In this document: positions 34,015 through 43,034 of the stretch, piece after piece
Layout of the letters: each line of letters opens with the position of its first letter
Numbering within the stretch: position 1 is the first letter of the stretch
The notes under the pieces: generated by a model
Told to the model about the DNA's origin: nothing
What the model saw: the letters and a program-made list of their open reading frames with translations, nothing else
Databases searched by the model: none
Program-made: the position numbers and the translations under genes
Assembly (NCBI RefSeq): GCF_026339955.1
Contig: NZ_JAPEPW010000001.1
Coordinates: 682,001-746,000, forward strand
From: Streptomyces sp. NBC_01549
GTDB lineage: Bacteria > Actinomycetota > Actinomycetes > Streptomycetales > Streptomycetaceae
Reading direction: 5' to 3'
Length of the DNA stretch: 64,000 bases

Positions 34015-35034
34015 ATGAGCGACACCACAGACACACAGAGAGACCCGATGCTCGGCCGACGCGGCCTGCTGCGCGGTGCCGCGCTCGGCGCGGCCGCCCC
34101 ACTCCTTCCCCCTGCGACGGCCACGGCCGCCGCATCGACGTCGACGACAGCGTCGCCATCGGCTTCGGCTTCGGCTTCGGCTTCGGCTTCGGCGTCCTTA
34201 CGCTGGCTGGGCACCTCCGGCTGGCGCATCGACGTCGACGACCGGACCGTGCTCTTCGACCCGTACCTCACCCGATTCAAGACCGGTCTGTTCGACGGCG
34301 CCTTCCGCACGGACACGGAGCTGAGCACCGATCCCGAGCTGGTACGGGAACACATCGGAGCCCCCGAACTCGTCCTGGTCAGCCACTCCCACTGGGACCA
34401 CATCGCCGACGTGCCGTACATCGCCAAGTCCACCGGCGCCCGCGTCGTCGGCACGGAGACCACCTACCACCTGCTGGTCGCGTTCGACGTCGACCCGGGA
34501 CAGATCTCCGTGGTGAAGGGCGGCGAGGTGCTGGACTTCGGCGGCATCACCGTCGAGGTCGCGGCGAGCCTGCACAGCCGCAACAACAAGTACTCCTACT
34601 TCGCCCCGGGCACGCTCACCACCCCGCCCGCGGCGCTTCCGAGGACCATCGCGGACCTGCCGGAGGGCGACACGCTCGCCTTCCAGGTGACGGCCGGGAA
34701 CGGCGGTCCGTCGATGTTCCTGATGGGGGCCAGCGACTTCTCCGAGCGGGCGGTCCAGGGACTCCGCCCCGATCTCGCCATGGTCGCCGTCCCTTCCAGC
34801 ACCGCCACCCACCGCTACGCGTCCCGGCTGCTCCGTGCCCTCGGCGGCCCCGACGTCGTCGTACCCGTCCACTGGGACAACTTCGAGGAGCCGCTGGGCG
34901 AGCCCCCGCGCCGCGACCCGTCGATGGACCTGGACGGCTTTCTCGCCCAGGTGCACCGGGAGTCCCCGGCGAGCCGCATCGCCGTCCCGGACTACCGCAC
35001 GGTGTACGGCGGGGACATGCGCCCCCGCTCCTGA
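34015..35034 (+). CDS. Tat-exported metallo-beta-lactamase-fold hydrolase
   Basis: A 339-aa MBL-fold protein (UlaG/RomA-like). The Tat signal is GRRGLLRGAALGAAAP near residues 13-29. A Ser/Ala run made by a hexanucleotide repeat covers about residues 48-61. The metal motif is SHSHWDH, with MGASDF (Asp ligand) and VPVHWDNFEEP (His) later. DDRTVLFDPYLTRF at the N-terminal side is typical of the cytosolic UlaG-like group, here exported. The substrate is unknown. It is 84 bp downstream of the serine hydrolase gene in the same direction. Confidence 0.9.
   Translation: MSDTTDTQRDPMLGRRGLLRGAALGAAAPLLPPATATAAASTSTTASPSASASASASASASLRWLGTSGWRIDVDDRTVLFDPYLTRFKTGLFDGAFRTDTELSTDPELVREHIGAPELVLVSHSHWDHIADVPYIAKSTGARVVGTETTYHLLVAFDVDPGQISVVKGGEVLDFGGITVEVAASLHSRNNKYSYFAPGTLTTPPAALPRTIADLPEGDTLAFQVTAGNGGPSMFLMGASDFSERAVQGLRPDLAMVAVPSSTATHRYASRLLRALGGPDVVVPVHWDNFEEPLGEPPRRDPSMDLDGFLAQVHRESPASRIAVPDYRTVYGGDMRPRS
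34161..34190 (+). repeat. Hexanucleotide (GGCTTC)5 microsatellite in the MBL gene
   Basis: Five perfect copies of GGCTTC with degenerate copies on both sides encode alternating Ser-Ala just after the Tat cleavage region. Copy-number changes would keep the frame and only lengthen the linker. Confidence 0.9.
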
Positions 35035-35271
35035 CAAGGGCGGCCGGGCCGAGCCGCGATGGACGCTGGGTAACAAGTTGGTAACCCTCCGCAAGTCTCG
35101 GCCATCAGGTGTTTTGTCGGATGGTGAGGGTTTTCCGCTGCTTTTCGCACAGAGCTGGAGCGTCTGTCCGGTCGCAGGCTCGACAGTGACGTGGATAACC
35201 TCAAAAGCGAACATTTCGCCCATACGGGCGAGATTCGTTTGTGGGGGAATCCGTCACGTCAGGAGTCGCAC

Positions 35272-35754
35272 GTGAATTCCACACTCCGCAGCCGCTGTGC
35301 CAAGGCGATCGGCGCCGGCGCGCTCTCCGTCACTCTGCTGTCGGCCGGGACGGTCGGTGCCTTCGCCGCGTCCCCGAGCGCCACCGCACCGAATCCGAGC
35401 ACGACCGGCAGCGCGAAGCCGCACACGACCGGCACCGCCAAACCGACCAAGACCGGCAGCGCCAGCCGCTCGCCCATGGCCGGCGTCTCGATCACTGCCA
35501 GGGTGAACAAGAGCCAGGTGAAAGCCGGGCAGTCGGTGACGTTCACCGGACGCACCAAGGGAGTGAAGGTCGGCACCAAGGTGGTGCTGCTGCACCTGCA
35601 CAACGGTAAGTGGACCGCTCTGAAGTCCAGCACCGCGCTCAAGAACGGCAGCAGCTACTCCCTGACCACCAAGCTCAACACCAAGGGCAAGGAGCAGATT
35701 CGGGTCATGGCGGGCAAGGTCGTCTCGCCGACCATCACCGTGATGGTGAAGTGA
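35272..35754 (+). CDS. Small secreted protein with Ig-like/bacterial surface domain
   Basis: A 160-aa exported protein. GTG at 35272 follows AGGAG by seven bases. The signal peptide is residues 1-32 (ending VGAFAA). A Thr/Pro/Ser/Lys linker with imperfect repeats (TTGSAKP, TTGTAKP, KTGSA) covers about 39-65. An 85-residue beta-rich domain follows ([48 protein letters not shown]), resembling Ig-like surface domains. It ends at a strong terminator. Role unknown; perhaps cell-wall associated, as it is basic. The 237-bp upstream gap shows no other gene. Confidence 0.85.
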   Translation: MNSTLRSRCAKAIGAGALSVTLLSAGTVGAFAASPSATAPNPSTTGSAKPHTTGTAKPTKTGSASRSPMAGVSITARVNKSQVKAGQSVTFTGRTKGVKVGTKVVLLHLHNGKWTALKSSTALKNGSSYSLTTKLNTKGKEQIRVMAGKVVSPTITVMVK

Positions 35755-35771
35755 CCCGACGGCGCAGCCAC

Positions 35772-35805
35772 GAGAGGGCCGACCCGGGCACGGGTCGGCC
35801 CTCTC
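35772..35805 (+). terminator. Strong hairpin terminator
   Basis: A perfect 15-bp stem GAGAGGGCCGACCCG / CGGGTCGGCCCTCTC with tetraloop GGCA, 17 bp after the stop of the secreted protein gene. Confidence 0.92.
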
Positions 35806-35957
35806 CATGCCCAGGTGCGGGTGGGCGGCGCGCCCGGACACCCGCCGGGCGCCAAAATCGCACGACAGGGCGCGCTCACTCTGGAACGCTTCCGCCCGGA
35901 GCGCGCGCACGAACGGTTCAGCGCGGACGAGCAGGCGTACGGACGGAGTGGCGATCG

Positions 35958-36644
35958 ATGAGTTTCACGCTCGCGGCGCTCGACGCACCGGTTCTCGAGG
36001 GCACGCTCGTGCGCCTGGAGCCCCTGGGCCACCGCCACGCGGCGGACCTGGCCGTGGCAGCGGAGGAGGACCGAAGCACCTATCGGTTCACCTGGGTGCC
36101 CAGGGCGGCCGAGACCGGCGCGTACATCGAGGCACAGCTGGCCCGTGCCGCGGCGGGGACGCTCGCCCCGTACGCGCAGGTGGAGCGGGCCTCGGGACGG
36201 GCGGTCGGCGTCACGGCCTACTGGGAGCCGCGCTCATGGCTGGCGGAGGACCGGCTCTCCGCGATCGAGGTCGGTTTCACCTGGCTCGCGGCCTCGGCCC
36301 AGGGAACGGGGCTGAACAGCGAGGCCAAGCTCCTGCTGTTCCGGCACGCCTTCGAAAGCTGGGGCGTGGCGCGCGTCGATCTGAAGACGGACGCACGCAA
36401 CGCCCGCTCGCGCGCCGCGATCGAAGCGCTGGGCGCACGGTACGAAGGGGTGCTGCGGAACTGGTCCAGGTCCTGGACACCGGGCGAGAGCGGCCTGCTG
36501 CGCGACTCAGCGATCTTCTCCGTCATCGCCGAGGAATGGCCACAGTGCCGGGCACGACTGGAGGAGCGGCTGGCCCGGAAACTGGAGCGCCGGACACCGG
36601 CCCTGGAACTGGAACTGGAACTGGGCGGGACGACGACTCCATGA
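35958..36644 (+). CDS. GNAT-family acetyltransferase (RimJ/RimL-like)
   Basis: A 228-aa acetyltransferase from ATG 35958. The fold begins [43 protein letters not shown] replaces the usual GxGxG acetyl-CoA loop as in RimL-type enzymes, and [19 protein letters not shown] is characteristic. The C-terminus carries an ELELELEL run encoded by a 6-bp repeat (about 36607-36624). The substrate is unknown, possibly a protein N-terminus or a small amine. It is monocistronic, preceded by a terminator. Confidence 0.9.
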   Translation: MSFTLAALDAPVLEGTLVRLEPLGHRHAADLAVAAEEDRSTYRFTWVPRAAETGAYIEAQLARAAAGTLAPYAQVERASGRAVGVTAYWEPRSWLAEDRLSAIEVGFTWLAASAQGTGLNSEAKLLLFRHAFESWGVARVDLKTDARNARSRAAIEALGARYEGVLRNWSRSWTPGESGLLRDSAIFSVIAEEWPQCRARLEERLARKLERRTPALELELELGGTTTP

Positions 36645-36682
36645 GCCAGACCCAGGTCACGACTCCATGAGCCCGCCCCCGA

Positions 36683-36866
36683 TCACGGCTCGATGAGCCC
36701 CTCCCTGATCGCGTACCGGGTGAGCTCGAGGCGGTCGCGCAGGCCGAGCTTCTGCAGCAGGTTCGCCCGGCGACTCTCCACGGTCTTGGCACTGATGTAG
36801 AGCAGTTCGGCGATCTCCTTCGTCGTATGGCCCTCGGCGACCAGCTTGCGGGCCGGTATCTCCCTG
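36683..36866 (-). pseudogene. NarL/LuxR-type response regulator, truncated to its DNA-binding end
   Basis: Only the C-terminal HTH remains: PREIPARKLVAEGH, then TTKEIAELLYISAKTVESRR and ANLLQKLGLRDRLELTRYA. The PRE near 36858-36866 matches the usual LTPREREVLKL start of the HTH. Beyond it the frame no longer looks like a receiver domain and instead becomes antisense to antiporter sequence. The receiver domain and start are deleted. The remnant is unlikely to be expressed. Confidence 0.8.
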
Positions 36867-37198
36867 GGCGGCCGGTGGCGGGCGGGCGGTGCGCTGGTCG
36901 CGCGCGGCGAGTTCTCCATCGTCATCGCCGGGCTCGCGGTCACGGCCGGCATCGAGCCCTCACTCGGCCCGCTGGCCACGGCGTACGTACTGATCCTGGT
37001 CGTACTCGGCCCGCTCACCGCCGCTACACCCAGCCGCTGGCCGAACGGCTCATGACGCGGTTCGGCGGTCGGTTCGGCGTCACCCCGAAACGCCGGGACG
37101 TCGCGGAGCGGCCGCCCGAGGCGGAAGCGGAAGCGGGAACGGAGCCGGAACCGGAACGGGCGGGCGAGGCGCGACAGCAGACGGCCGTACCGGACTGA
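36867..37198 (+). pseudogene. Cation/H+ antiporter C-terminal remnant with frameshift
   Basis: The 3' end of a CPA-type antiporter: GRWRAGGALVARGEFSIVI, then AGLAVTAGIEPSLGPLATA and YVLILVVLGPLTA, the last membrane segments. Near 37022 one base is missing (ACCGCC-GCTACACC where ACCGCC-CGCTAC is expected). The frame then shifts to RYTQPLAERLMTRFGG and an acidic tail ending at TGA 37196-37198. The N-terminal bulk is gone at the junction with the response-regulator remnant. This is a decayed gene. Confidence 0.8.
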
Positions 37199-37210
37199 GC
37201 AGGGCGGGCG

Positions 37211-37657
37211 TCACACGTCCGCGCCCCTCCACCCCTGCCCCCGCAGCACCTCCGACACATCCGGCGCCCGGTAGTGCTCCCCCTTGAGGACCTTGCCGTC
37301 GGCCCGGCGGGCGACGCGGCCGTCGGGGCCCAGCTTCGTCATGTTGGAGCGGTGGATCTCGGCGATCACCGCGTCGAGGTCGATGCCGTGGACGAGCGCG
37401 GTGCCGTACGCCACATACACGACATCGGCCAGTTCGTGCGCCAGCCGGTCCAACGGGCCCGAGACCGCGACCTCGGCGACTTCGGCGGCCTCCTCGGCGA
37501 GCAGTTCACCGCGGTGGGCGGCGAGCGCCGGGGAGACCTCCGTCGGCGTGCTGCGCGCGTCGAGCCCGAAGGCGAGGTGGAACTCACGGACCAGAGAAGC
37601 GGGGGAGGAAACGGGAGAAGTGCCGGAAGGGGTCGAGGAGTCGGGCGAAAGCTGCAT
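37211..37657 (-). CDS. MazG-like nucleotide pyrophosphohydrolase
   Basis: A 148-aa all-alpha NTP-PPase-like protein. The core ELLAEEAAEVAEVAVSGP, then LDRLAHELADVVYVAYGTA, contains the EExxE and ExxD metal motifs of the MazG/HisE superfamily. IAEIHRSNMTKLGPDG and DGKVLKGEHYRAPD are typical of the MazG-like group. It likely hydrolyses non-canonical or excess NTPs; the substrate is not predictable. It is divergent from the TAXI gene and its 3' end converges on the antiporter remnant. Confidence 0.88.
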   Translation of the reverse strand: MQLSPDSSTPSGTSPVSSPASLVREFHLAFGLDARSTPTEVSPALAAHRGELLAEEAAEVAEVAVSGPLDRLAHELADVVYVAYGTALVHGIDLDAVIAEIHRSNMTKLGPDGRVARRADGKVLKGEHYRAPDVSEVLRGQGWRGADV

Positions 37658-37739
37658 CCACCGACCTTACCGAGCCGATGCCGTGCCCCCGTCGGCCCCG
37701 CCCTGGTCAGCACGGCCCCCGGCTGGCAGGATCGCGCGC

Positions 37740-38738
37740 ATGTTCCTGGCTCTCCCCCGTATCGACAGGCGCCGCGCGCTGTTCGGCTCGGCCGCCGCGT
37801 TCGTGGTGCTCGGGCTGCTGTTGTGGTGGCTGCTGCCACTGGGCGAGGAGTCGCCGGGCGGCAGGATCAGGTTCAGCACGGGCACCCCGACCGGGGTGTA
37901 CCAGAAGTACGGCACGCTCCTGCAGGCCGCGCTCGCCAAGGACATGCCGCGCCTGGACGTCCAGCTGAAGAACAGCGACGGCTCGCAGGAGAACGTCCGC
38001 CTGGTCGCCACGGGCAAGGCCGACTTCACCATCGCGGCGGCCGACGCGGTGGAGACGTACATCCTGGAGAACAAGCCGGGATCGGGCCAACTGCGCGGCT
38101 GCGCCCGGCTGTACGACGACTATGTGCACCTGGTCGTCCCGCGCTCCTCGTCCGTGCGGTCGGTGGCGGACCTGCGGGGCAAGAAGGTCGCCGTGGGACC
38201 GGAGGGTTCCGGGGTGAGACTGATAGCGGAGCATGTGCTGCAGGCGGCCGGGCTCGACTCCACGAAGGACATCAAGCCCTTTCCGGACGGCATCGGGACC
38301 ATGCCGGACCTCCTCCGACAGCACAAGATCGACGCGTTCTTCTGGTCGGGCGGCCTGCCGACGAGCGCCGTGGATCAGCTGTCGAGGAACTTCGCCATCA
38401 GGCTGGTGCCGATCACGGGCGACCTCGTCGCGAAGCTGCACGAGCAGGGGGGCGCCTCCCGCTACTACCGGGCCGCGGTGATGCCCGCCGACGCCTACCC
38501 CGAGGCCCAGCACGGCTCGTCCGTGCAGACACTGGCGGTGGCGAACTTCCTGATCACCCGGGACAGCTCGGACGCCCGGCTCACCGAGGAGCTCACCCGT
38601 ACGGTGATCGACAGCCGCGACCGCATCGGCGGTCAGGTGCACGCGGCCCAGCTGGTGGACCTGCGCACGGCCATCTACACGGACCCGCTGCCGCTGCACG
38701 AGGGCGCCCGGCGCTACTACCGCTCGGTCAAGCCGTAG
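37740..38738 (+). CDS. TAXI-family TRAP solute-binding protein, membrane-anchored
   Basis: A 332-aa protein from ATG 37740. One membrane segment (FGSAAAFVVLGLLLWWLLPL, about 14-33) anchors it outside; there is no lipobox. The TAXI fold follows: RFSTGTPTGVYQKYGTLLQ, then NVRLVATGKADFTIAAADA, RSVADLRGKKVAVGPEGSG and DAFFWSGGLPTSAV. TAXI proteins bind glutamate, glutamine or related compounds. No TRAP permease genes are near, so it may serve sensing. It ends 60 bp from the 3' end of gluK (convergent). Confidence 0.9.
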   Translation: MFLALPRIDRRRALFGSAAAFVVLGLLLWWLLPLGEESPGGRIRFSTGTPTGVYQKYGTLLQAALAKDMPRLDVQLKNSDGSQENVRLVATGKADFTIAAADAVETYILENKPGSGQLRGCARLYDDYVHLVVPRSSSVRSVADLRGKKVAVGPEGSGVRLIAEHVLQAAGLDSTKDIKPFPDGIGTMPDLLRQHKIDAFFWSGGLPTSAVDQLSRNFAIRLVPITGDLVAKLHEQGGASRYYRAAVMPADAYPEAQHGSSVQTLAVANFLITRDSSDARLTEELTRTVIDSRDRIGGQVHAAQLVDLRTAIYTDPLPLHEGARRYYRSVKP

Positions 38739-38798
38739 CGCCGGCCACCGCACCCGACCGCCACACTCGGCGACACCTCCCCGCCCTGTCGGCCCCGC

Positions 38799-40208
38799 TC
38801 ACGACTCGGGCCGCGACCTCGGTACCGTCACCGTCACCCTGAGGCCGTGCGGCTCGTGACGGGCGTACGTGATGGAGCCGCCGCCCGCCGAGAGCAGCAC
38901 CCGCGAGATGGACAGGCCGAGGCCCGACCCCTTGATGTTCTGGTGCCCGGCGCTGCGCCAGAAGCGGTCGCCAATGCGGGCCAGTTCCTCGTCGCCGAGG
39001 CCCGGACCGCGGTCGGTGACGACCACCGTCGAGACCTCGCCGTTCGACGCGACCGCCACCTCGACGTCCTCCCCCTCGGGCGTGAACTTCAGCGCGTTGT
39101 CGATCACCGCGTCCAGGGCGCTGGACAGGGTGACCGGGTCGGCCCAGGCGGTGGTGGCCGGACAGATACCGGTCAGGCGTACGCCCTTGCTGTCGGCCAG
39201 CGGTGACCAGGACGCGACGCGTTCGGCCGCCAGCGCACCGATGTCGGTCAGCCTCAGATCCGCCTCGGCGTGCTCGGCGAGCGCCAGGTCGAGCAGGTCG
39301 TCCAGGACCTCGGCGAGGCGCTTGCCCTCGGTGCGGACCGACGCGATCTCCTCATTGTCCTCCGGCAGTTCGAGCGCGAGCAGTTCAATGCGCAGCAGCA
39401 GCGCCGAGAGCGGGTTGCGCAACTGGTGCGAGGCGTCGGCGACGAAGGCGCGCTGCTGCTCCAGAACGCCTTCGACGTTGTCCGCCATCTCGTTGAACGA
39501 CCGGGCCAGGCGCCTGAGTTCCGGCGGACCGCCCGCGACCGCGACCCGCGACTTCAGCCGCCCGGTCGCGATGTCGTGGGTGGTGGCGTCGAGGACGCTT
39601 ACGGGCAAGAGCACCCAGCCGGTCAGCCGCAGCGCCGCGCCGAGGGCGAGGAGCATCGCGGCGACCTCGCCCACGCCGATGATCACCCAGCCGTACAGGA
39701 TCTTCGAACGCATCTGTCCGGTGGGCGAGTCGGTGACCACGACCGCGATGACGTCACCGTCCCGGATGACCGGGGACGCGACGACGAGCCGGTCGCGCTG
39801 CCAGGGCCAGACCTGCTCCGGGTCGTGGCTGCGGCGGCCCACGAGCGCCTCGTTGAAGGCGTCGCGCCGCTCGCCCTTCTCGGGTATGTACCAGTTCTCG
39901 GGTGCGTTGGCCATGGGGTCGCGGTCGCGGTAGAAGACACCGACACGGATGCCGTACACCTCGTGGTACGCGACGAGTTCCTTGCGCAGGGTCTCCCCGC
40001 GCTCGTCCGTCGCACCCACCCCGGAGCCGCCGGCCGACTGCTCGGTGACGAACTGCGCGAGGGCGGCGAAGCGTGCCGTGTCGTCGATGCGGTCGACGAC
40101 CACACGCTGTTGTTGGGCGGCCGCTACGCTCACGGCGAGCGGGATGCCGAGCGCGAGCAGCACGGCTGCCATCAGGGCGATGAGCAGCGGAAGGAGGCGG
40201 GTGCGCAC
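38799..40208 (-). CDS. gluK: Sensor histidine kinase GluK
   Basis: A 469-aa kinase. GTG at 40208. TM1 covers about residues 6-29 and TM2 about 172-200. The extracytoplasmic part between them (about 140 residues) is the likely sensor. HAMP follows, then HisKA with His261 in DASHQLRNPLSAL. The HATPase has NALKFTPEG, DRGPGLG and GSGLGLS. In S. coelicolor the kinase-regulator pair next to gluABCD is GluR-GluK, which senses extracellular glutamate; orthology is inferred from position and length. It follows gluR by 9 bp. Confidence 0.9.
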   Translation of the reverse strand: MRTRLLPLLIALMAAVLLALGIPLAVSVAAAQQQRVVVDRIDDTARFAALAQFVTEQSAGGSGVGATDERGETLRKELVAYHEVYGIRVGVFYRDRDPMANAPENWYIPEKGERRDAFNEALVGRRSHDPEQVWPWQRDRLVVASPVIRDGDVIAVVVTDSPTGQMRSKILYGWVIIGVGEVAAMLLALGAALRLTGWVLLPVSVLDATTHDIATGRLKSRVAVAGGPPELRRLARSFNEMADNVEGVLEQQRAFVADASHQLRNPLSALLLRIELLALELPEDNEEIASVRTEGKRLAEVLDDLLDLALAEHAEADLRLTDIGALAAERVASWSPLADSKGVRLTGICPATTAWADPVTLSSALDAVIDNALKFTPEGEDVEVAVASNGEVSTVVVTDRGPGLGDEELARIGDRFWRSAGHQNIKGSGLGLSISRVLLSAGGGSITYARHEPHGLRVTVTVPRSRPES

Positions 40209-40217
40209 CGGTGCACG

Positions 40218-40904
40218 CTACGCCGCGGGAGCGACGAGCCGATACCCCACGCCGCGCACGGTCTCGATCAGCGCGGGCATGCGCAGCTTGGAGCGCAGGG
40301 ACGCGACATGCACCTCCAGGGTGCGCCCGGTCCCCTCCCAACTGGTGCGCCACACCTCGCTGATGATCTGCTCCCGGCGGAAGACCACCCCGGGGCGCTG
40401 AGCGAGCAGCGCGAGCAGGTCGAACTCCTTGCGGGTCAGTTGGACGACCGAACCGTCCACGCTGACCTGGCGGGTGGGCAGTTCGATACGGACCGGCCCG
40501 AGCCGCAGTGCGGTGTCGCTGGTGGCCGCCGCGTCGTCGTGGACGGTGCGCCGGCTGACGGCGTGGATACGGGCGAGCAGTTCCCCGGTGTCGTAGGGCT
40601 TCACCACGTAGTCGTCGGCGCCGAGGTTGAGGCCGTGGATCCGGGACCGTACGTCGGAGCGGGCGGTGACCATGATCACCGGGGTGCTGGTGCGCTTGCG
40701 GATCTTACCGCAGACCTCGTAGCCGTCCTGGTCGGGCAGGCCGAGGTCGAGCAGGACCACGCCGAAGCCGTCGCTCTCGGGGACCAGCGCCCGTAGGGCC
40801 TCCTCGCCGCTGCGGGCGTGCGTGACGTCGAAGCCGTGCCGTGCCAGCACCGCGGACAGGGCGGCCGCGACGTGGTTGTCGTCCTCGACGAGCAGCAGTC
40901 TCAC
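40218..40904 (-). CDS. gluR: OmpR-family response regulator GluR
   Basis: A 228-aa regulator; GTG at 40904 follows GGAGGGGG. The receiver has the acidic pair Glu7-Asp8-Asp9 in LVEDDN, the phospho-acceptor Asp53 in LLDLGLPD, and the conserved Lys in VVKPYDTGELLARI. The winged-helix DNA-binding domain includes LTRKEFDLLALLAQRPG and LEVHVASLRSKL. It is divergent from gluABCD with a 286-bp intergenic region where it probably binds. It is co-transcribed with gluK. Confidence 0.9.
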   Translation of the reverse strand: MRLLLVEDDNHVAAALSAVLARHGFDVTHARSGEEALRALVPESDGFGVVLLDLGLPDQDGYEVCGKIRKRTSTPVIMVTARSDVRSRIHGLNLGADDYVVKPYDTGELLARIHAVSRRTVHDDAAATSDTALRLGPVRIELPTRQVSVDGSVVQLTRKEFDLLALLAQRPGVVFRREQIISEVWRTSWEGTGRTLEVHVASLRSKLRMPALIETVRGVGYRLVAPAA

Positions 40905-41123
40905 TCCGGCCCCCTCCGGTTCATCGGTCGTACGGTCTCATCCTGTTGGATGGCGGCGCACACGCGTGTGCACCAACGAAGTCACGCCGATGCATCACGA
41001 CGGCGTCAAGAGGCTTCGGGTCGCGGAGGGCTTCCGTTACCCAGCCGGTACGCGGCCGGGCAACCGCTGCTACGACGCGTGTCCGATTGCTACCGGATCG
41101 TGATGCTCAAGTTCCCCTCAGAT

Positions 41124-41156
41124 GTAATGACGCTGGTCGCACGGGGTCACTACTGT
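41124..41156 (+). promoter_or_regulatory. Possible gluA promoter and inverted-repeat operator
   Basis: GTAATGAC (41124-41131) and GTCACTAC (41146-41153) form an inverted repeat with one mismatch. A -35-like ATGACG and a -10-like TACTGT (41151-41156) are 18 bp apart inside it. The start codon of gluA is 35 bp downstream. A GluR-binding role is only a guess. Confidence 0.35.
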
Positions 41157-41190
41157 CCACCGAAACCGAGGAGGACGGAGCCCCAGAGCG

Positions 41191-41967
41191 ATGACCGAAG
41201 TATCGGTGGCCAAGGATGCCGTGGCCGCGACCGAGGACCTGGTCGTCCTGAAGAGCGTCAACAAGCACTTCGGCGCGTTGCACGTACTCCAGGACATCGA
41301 CCTGACGATCGCACGTGGCGAGGTCGTCGTGGTCATCGGGCCCTCCGGGTCCGGAAAGTCCACCCTGTGCCGCACCATCAACCGCCTGGAGACGATCGAT
41401 TCGGGCGACATCACGATCGACGGCAAGCCGCTGCCCTACGAGGGCAAGGCGCTGGCCCGGCTGCGGGCCGACGTGGGCATGGTCTTCCAGTCCTTCAACC
41501 TCTTCGCGCACAAGACGGTGCTCGAGAACGTGATGCTGGGTCAGATCAAGGTCCGCAAGGCCGAGAAGAAGGCGGCCGAGGAGAAGGCCCGCGGACTGCT
41601 CGACCGGGTGGGTGTGGGCACCCAGGCGGACAAGTACCCCGCGCAGTTGTCAGGCGGTCAGCAGCAACGGGTCGCGATCGCCCGGGCGTTGGCGATGGAC
41701 CCCAAGGTCATGCTCTTCGACGAGCCGACCTCGGCACTCGACCCCGAGATGATCAACGAGGTCCTGGAGGTCATGCAGCAGCTCGCGCGCGACGGCATGA
41801 CCATGATCGTCGTCACCCATGAGATGGGCTTCGCCCGTTCGGCTGCGAACCGGGTGGTCTTCATGGCCGACGGCCGCATCGTCGAAGAGGCGGTGCCGGA
41901 CCAGTTCTTCAGCAACCCCCGCAGCGACCGCGCCAAGGACTTCCTGTCGAAGATCCTCCACCACTGA
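41191..41967 (+). CDS. gluA: Glutamate ABC transporter ATP-binding protein
   Basis: A 258-aa ABC ATPase of the polar amino acid type. Walker A is GPSGSGKST, the signature is [15 protein letters not shown], Walker B is [14 protein letters not shown] and the H-loop is VVTHEM. It energises uptake through GluC and GluD with GluB as binding protein. It is the first gene of gluABCD, divergent from gluRK. The 185-bp gap to gluB carries a 24-bp repeat array that begins inside the last codons of gluA. Confidence 0.96.
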   Translation: MTEVSVAKDAVAATEDLVVLKSVNKHFGALHVLQDIDLTIARGEVVVVIGPSGSGKSTLCRTINRLETIDSGDITIDGKPLPYEGKALARLRADVGMVFQSFNLFAHKTVLENVMLGQIKVRKAEKKAAEEKARGLLDRVGVGTQADKYPAQLSGGQQQRVAIARALAMDPKVMLFDEPTSALDPEMINEVLEVMQQLARDGMTMIVVTHEMGFARSAANRVVFMADGRIVEEAVPDQFFSNPRSDRAKDFLSKILHH

Positions 41968-42056
41968 CGGCCTACGCGCATCCACCACCGACGGCCTACG
42001 CGCCCTCGTCCCTGACGGCCCGTGCACCTCCACCACCGACGGCCCGCGCGCCTTCA
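41961..42056 (+). repeat. 24-bp tandem repeat, four units, at the gluA-gluB junction
   Basis: Units start at 41961, 41985, 42009 and 42033; each has the pattern CCACCGACGGCCTACGCGCC with small changes. The first unit contains the gluA stop codon. The period is a multiple of 3, and an alternative frame across it is open and encodes a TTDGLRA-type repeat, but no start makes it a gene. Confidence 0.85.
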
Positions 42057-42152
42057 TCACCGATGTTCGTCACCGAACCGCGGTCCCTTACTGAAGACCT
42101 GCATCCGACTCGCATCTGACCGCATCTCTTCACCACGCAAAGGATGTTCACC

Positions 42153-42992
42153 ATGAAGCTCCGCAAGGTCACCGCCGCCTCGGCCGTCGTGCTCGCGCTC
42201 GCCGTGACCGCCACGGCGTGCGGCTCCGACGACAAGAAGGACAGCGGTTCCTCGAGCAGCGGCGGCGGCAAGATCACCGTCGGCATCAAGTTCGACCAGC
42301 CGGGCATCGGCCAGAAGACCCCGCAGGGCTACGCGGGCTTCGACGTCGACGTCGCCACGTACGTGGCCGGAAAGCTCGGCTACAAGCCCGACCAGATCGA
42401 GTGGAAGGAAACGAAGAGCGCCGACCGCGAGAACGCGCTCTCGCGCGGTGACGTCGACTTCATCGCCGCCTCCTACTCGATCACCCCCGAGCGTCAGCAG
42501 AAGGTCGACTTCGCCGGCCCCTACCTGCTCGCCCACCAGGACGTGCTGATCCGGGCCGACGACACCACCATCAAGTCGCCCTCGGACCTCAACAGCAAGA
42601 AGCTGTGTTCCGTGACCGGTTCGACCTCGGCGCAGAACGTGCACGACAAGCTGGCGCCCAAGGCCCAGCTCCAGAATCTCCCGACGTACTCGGCCTGCCT
42701 GACGGGTCTGCAGAACAAGGCGATCGACGCTCTGACGACGGACGACTCGATCCTCGCCGGCTACGCCTCACAGGCCGCCTTCAAGGACAAGTTCAAGCTC
42801 GGCGGCTTCAAAATGACCAACGAGAACTACGGCATCGGCGTCAAGAAGGGCAGCGACCTCAAGGCCAAGATCAACACGGCTCTTGAGGCGATGGTCTCCG
42901 ACGGTTCCTGGCAGAAGGCCGTGGACAAGAACTTCGGTCCGGCGAAATACAAGAACGAGCCCGCTCCGAAGATCGGCAACATCGTCAGCTGA
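42153..42992 (+). CDS. gluB: Glutamate-binding lipoprotein of ABC transporter
   Basis: A 279-aa solute-binding protein; ATG at 42153 with AAAGGA eight bases upstream. It has a lipoprotein signal peptide with Cys23 after VTATAC and a Ser/Gly-rich tether. The SBP_bac_3 fold follows: GYAGFDVDVATYVAGKLGY, WKETKSADRENALSRGDVD, FIAASYSITPERQQKVDFA. It captures glutamate outside the membrane and may also deliver the ligand signal to GluK (inference). A strong hairpin follows the stop. Confidence 0.95.
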   Translation: MKLRKVTAASAVVLALAVTATACGSDDKKDSGSSSSGGGKITVGIKFDQPGIGQKTPQGYAGFDVDVATYVAGKLGYKPDQIEWKETKSADRENALSRGDVDFIAASYSITPERQQKVDFAGPYLLAHQDVLIRADDTTIKSPSDLNSKKLCSVTGSTSAQNVHDKLAPKAQLQNLPTYSACLTGLQNKAIDALTTDDSILAGYASQAAFKDKFKLGGFKMTNENYGIGVKKGSDLKAKINTALEAMVSDGSWQKAVDKNFGPAKYKNEPAPKIGNIVS

Positions 42993-43006
42993 TGTCGGGC
43001 CCGCCG

Positions 43007-43034
43007 GTGCGCCGCCCTCGGAGGGCGGCGCACC
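43007..43034 (+). terminator. Intercistronic hairpin between gluB and gluC
   Basis: A perfect 28-bp palindrome, GGTGCGCCGCCCTC followed by GAGGGCGGCGCACC, giving about a 12-bp stem with a 4-base loop. It lies in the 74-bp gluB-gluC gap and probably stabilises the 3' end of the binding-protein message and lowers read-through to the permeases. Confidence 0.75.

Noticed and set aside
41646..41665. TTGTCAGG near 41647 as another damage promoter
   Set aside because: It is inside gluA, encoding the LSGGQ signature, lacks GTGGC and has no -10 at the right distance.
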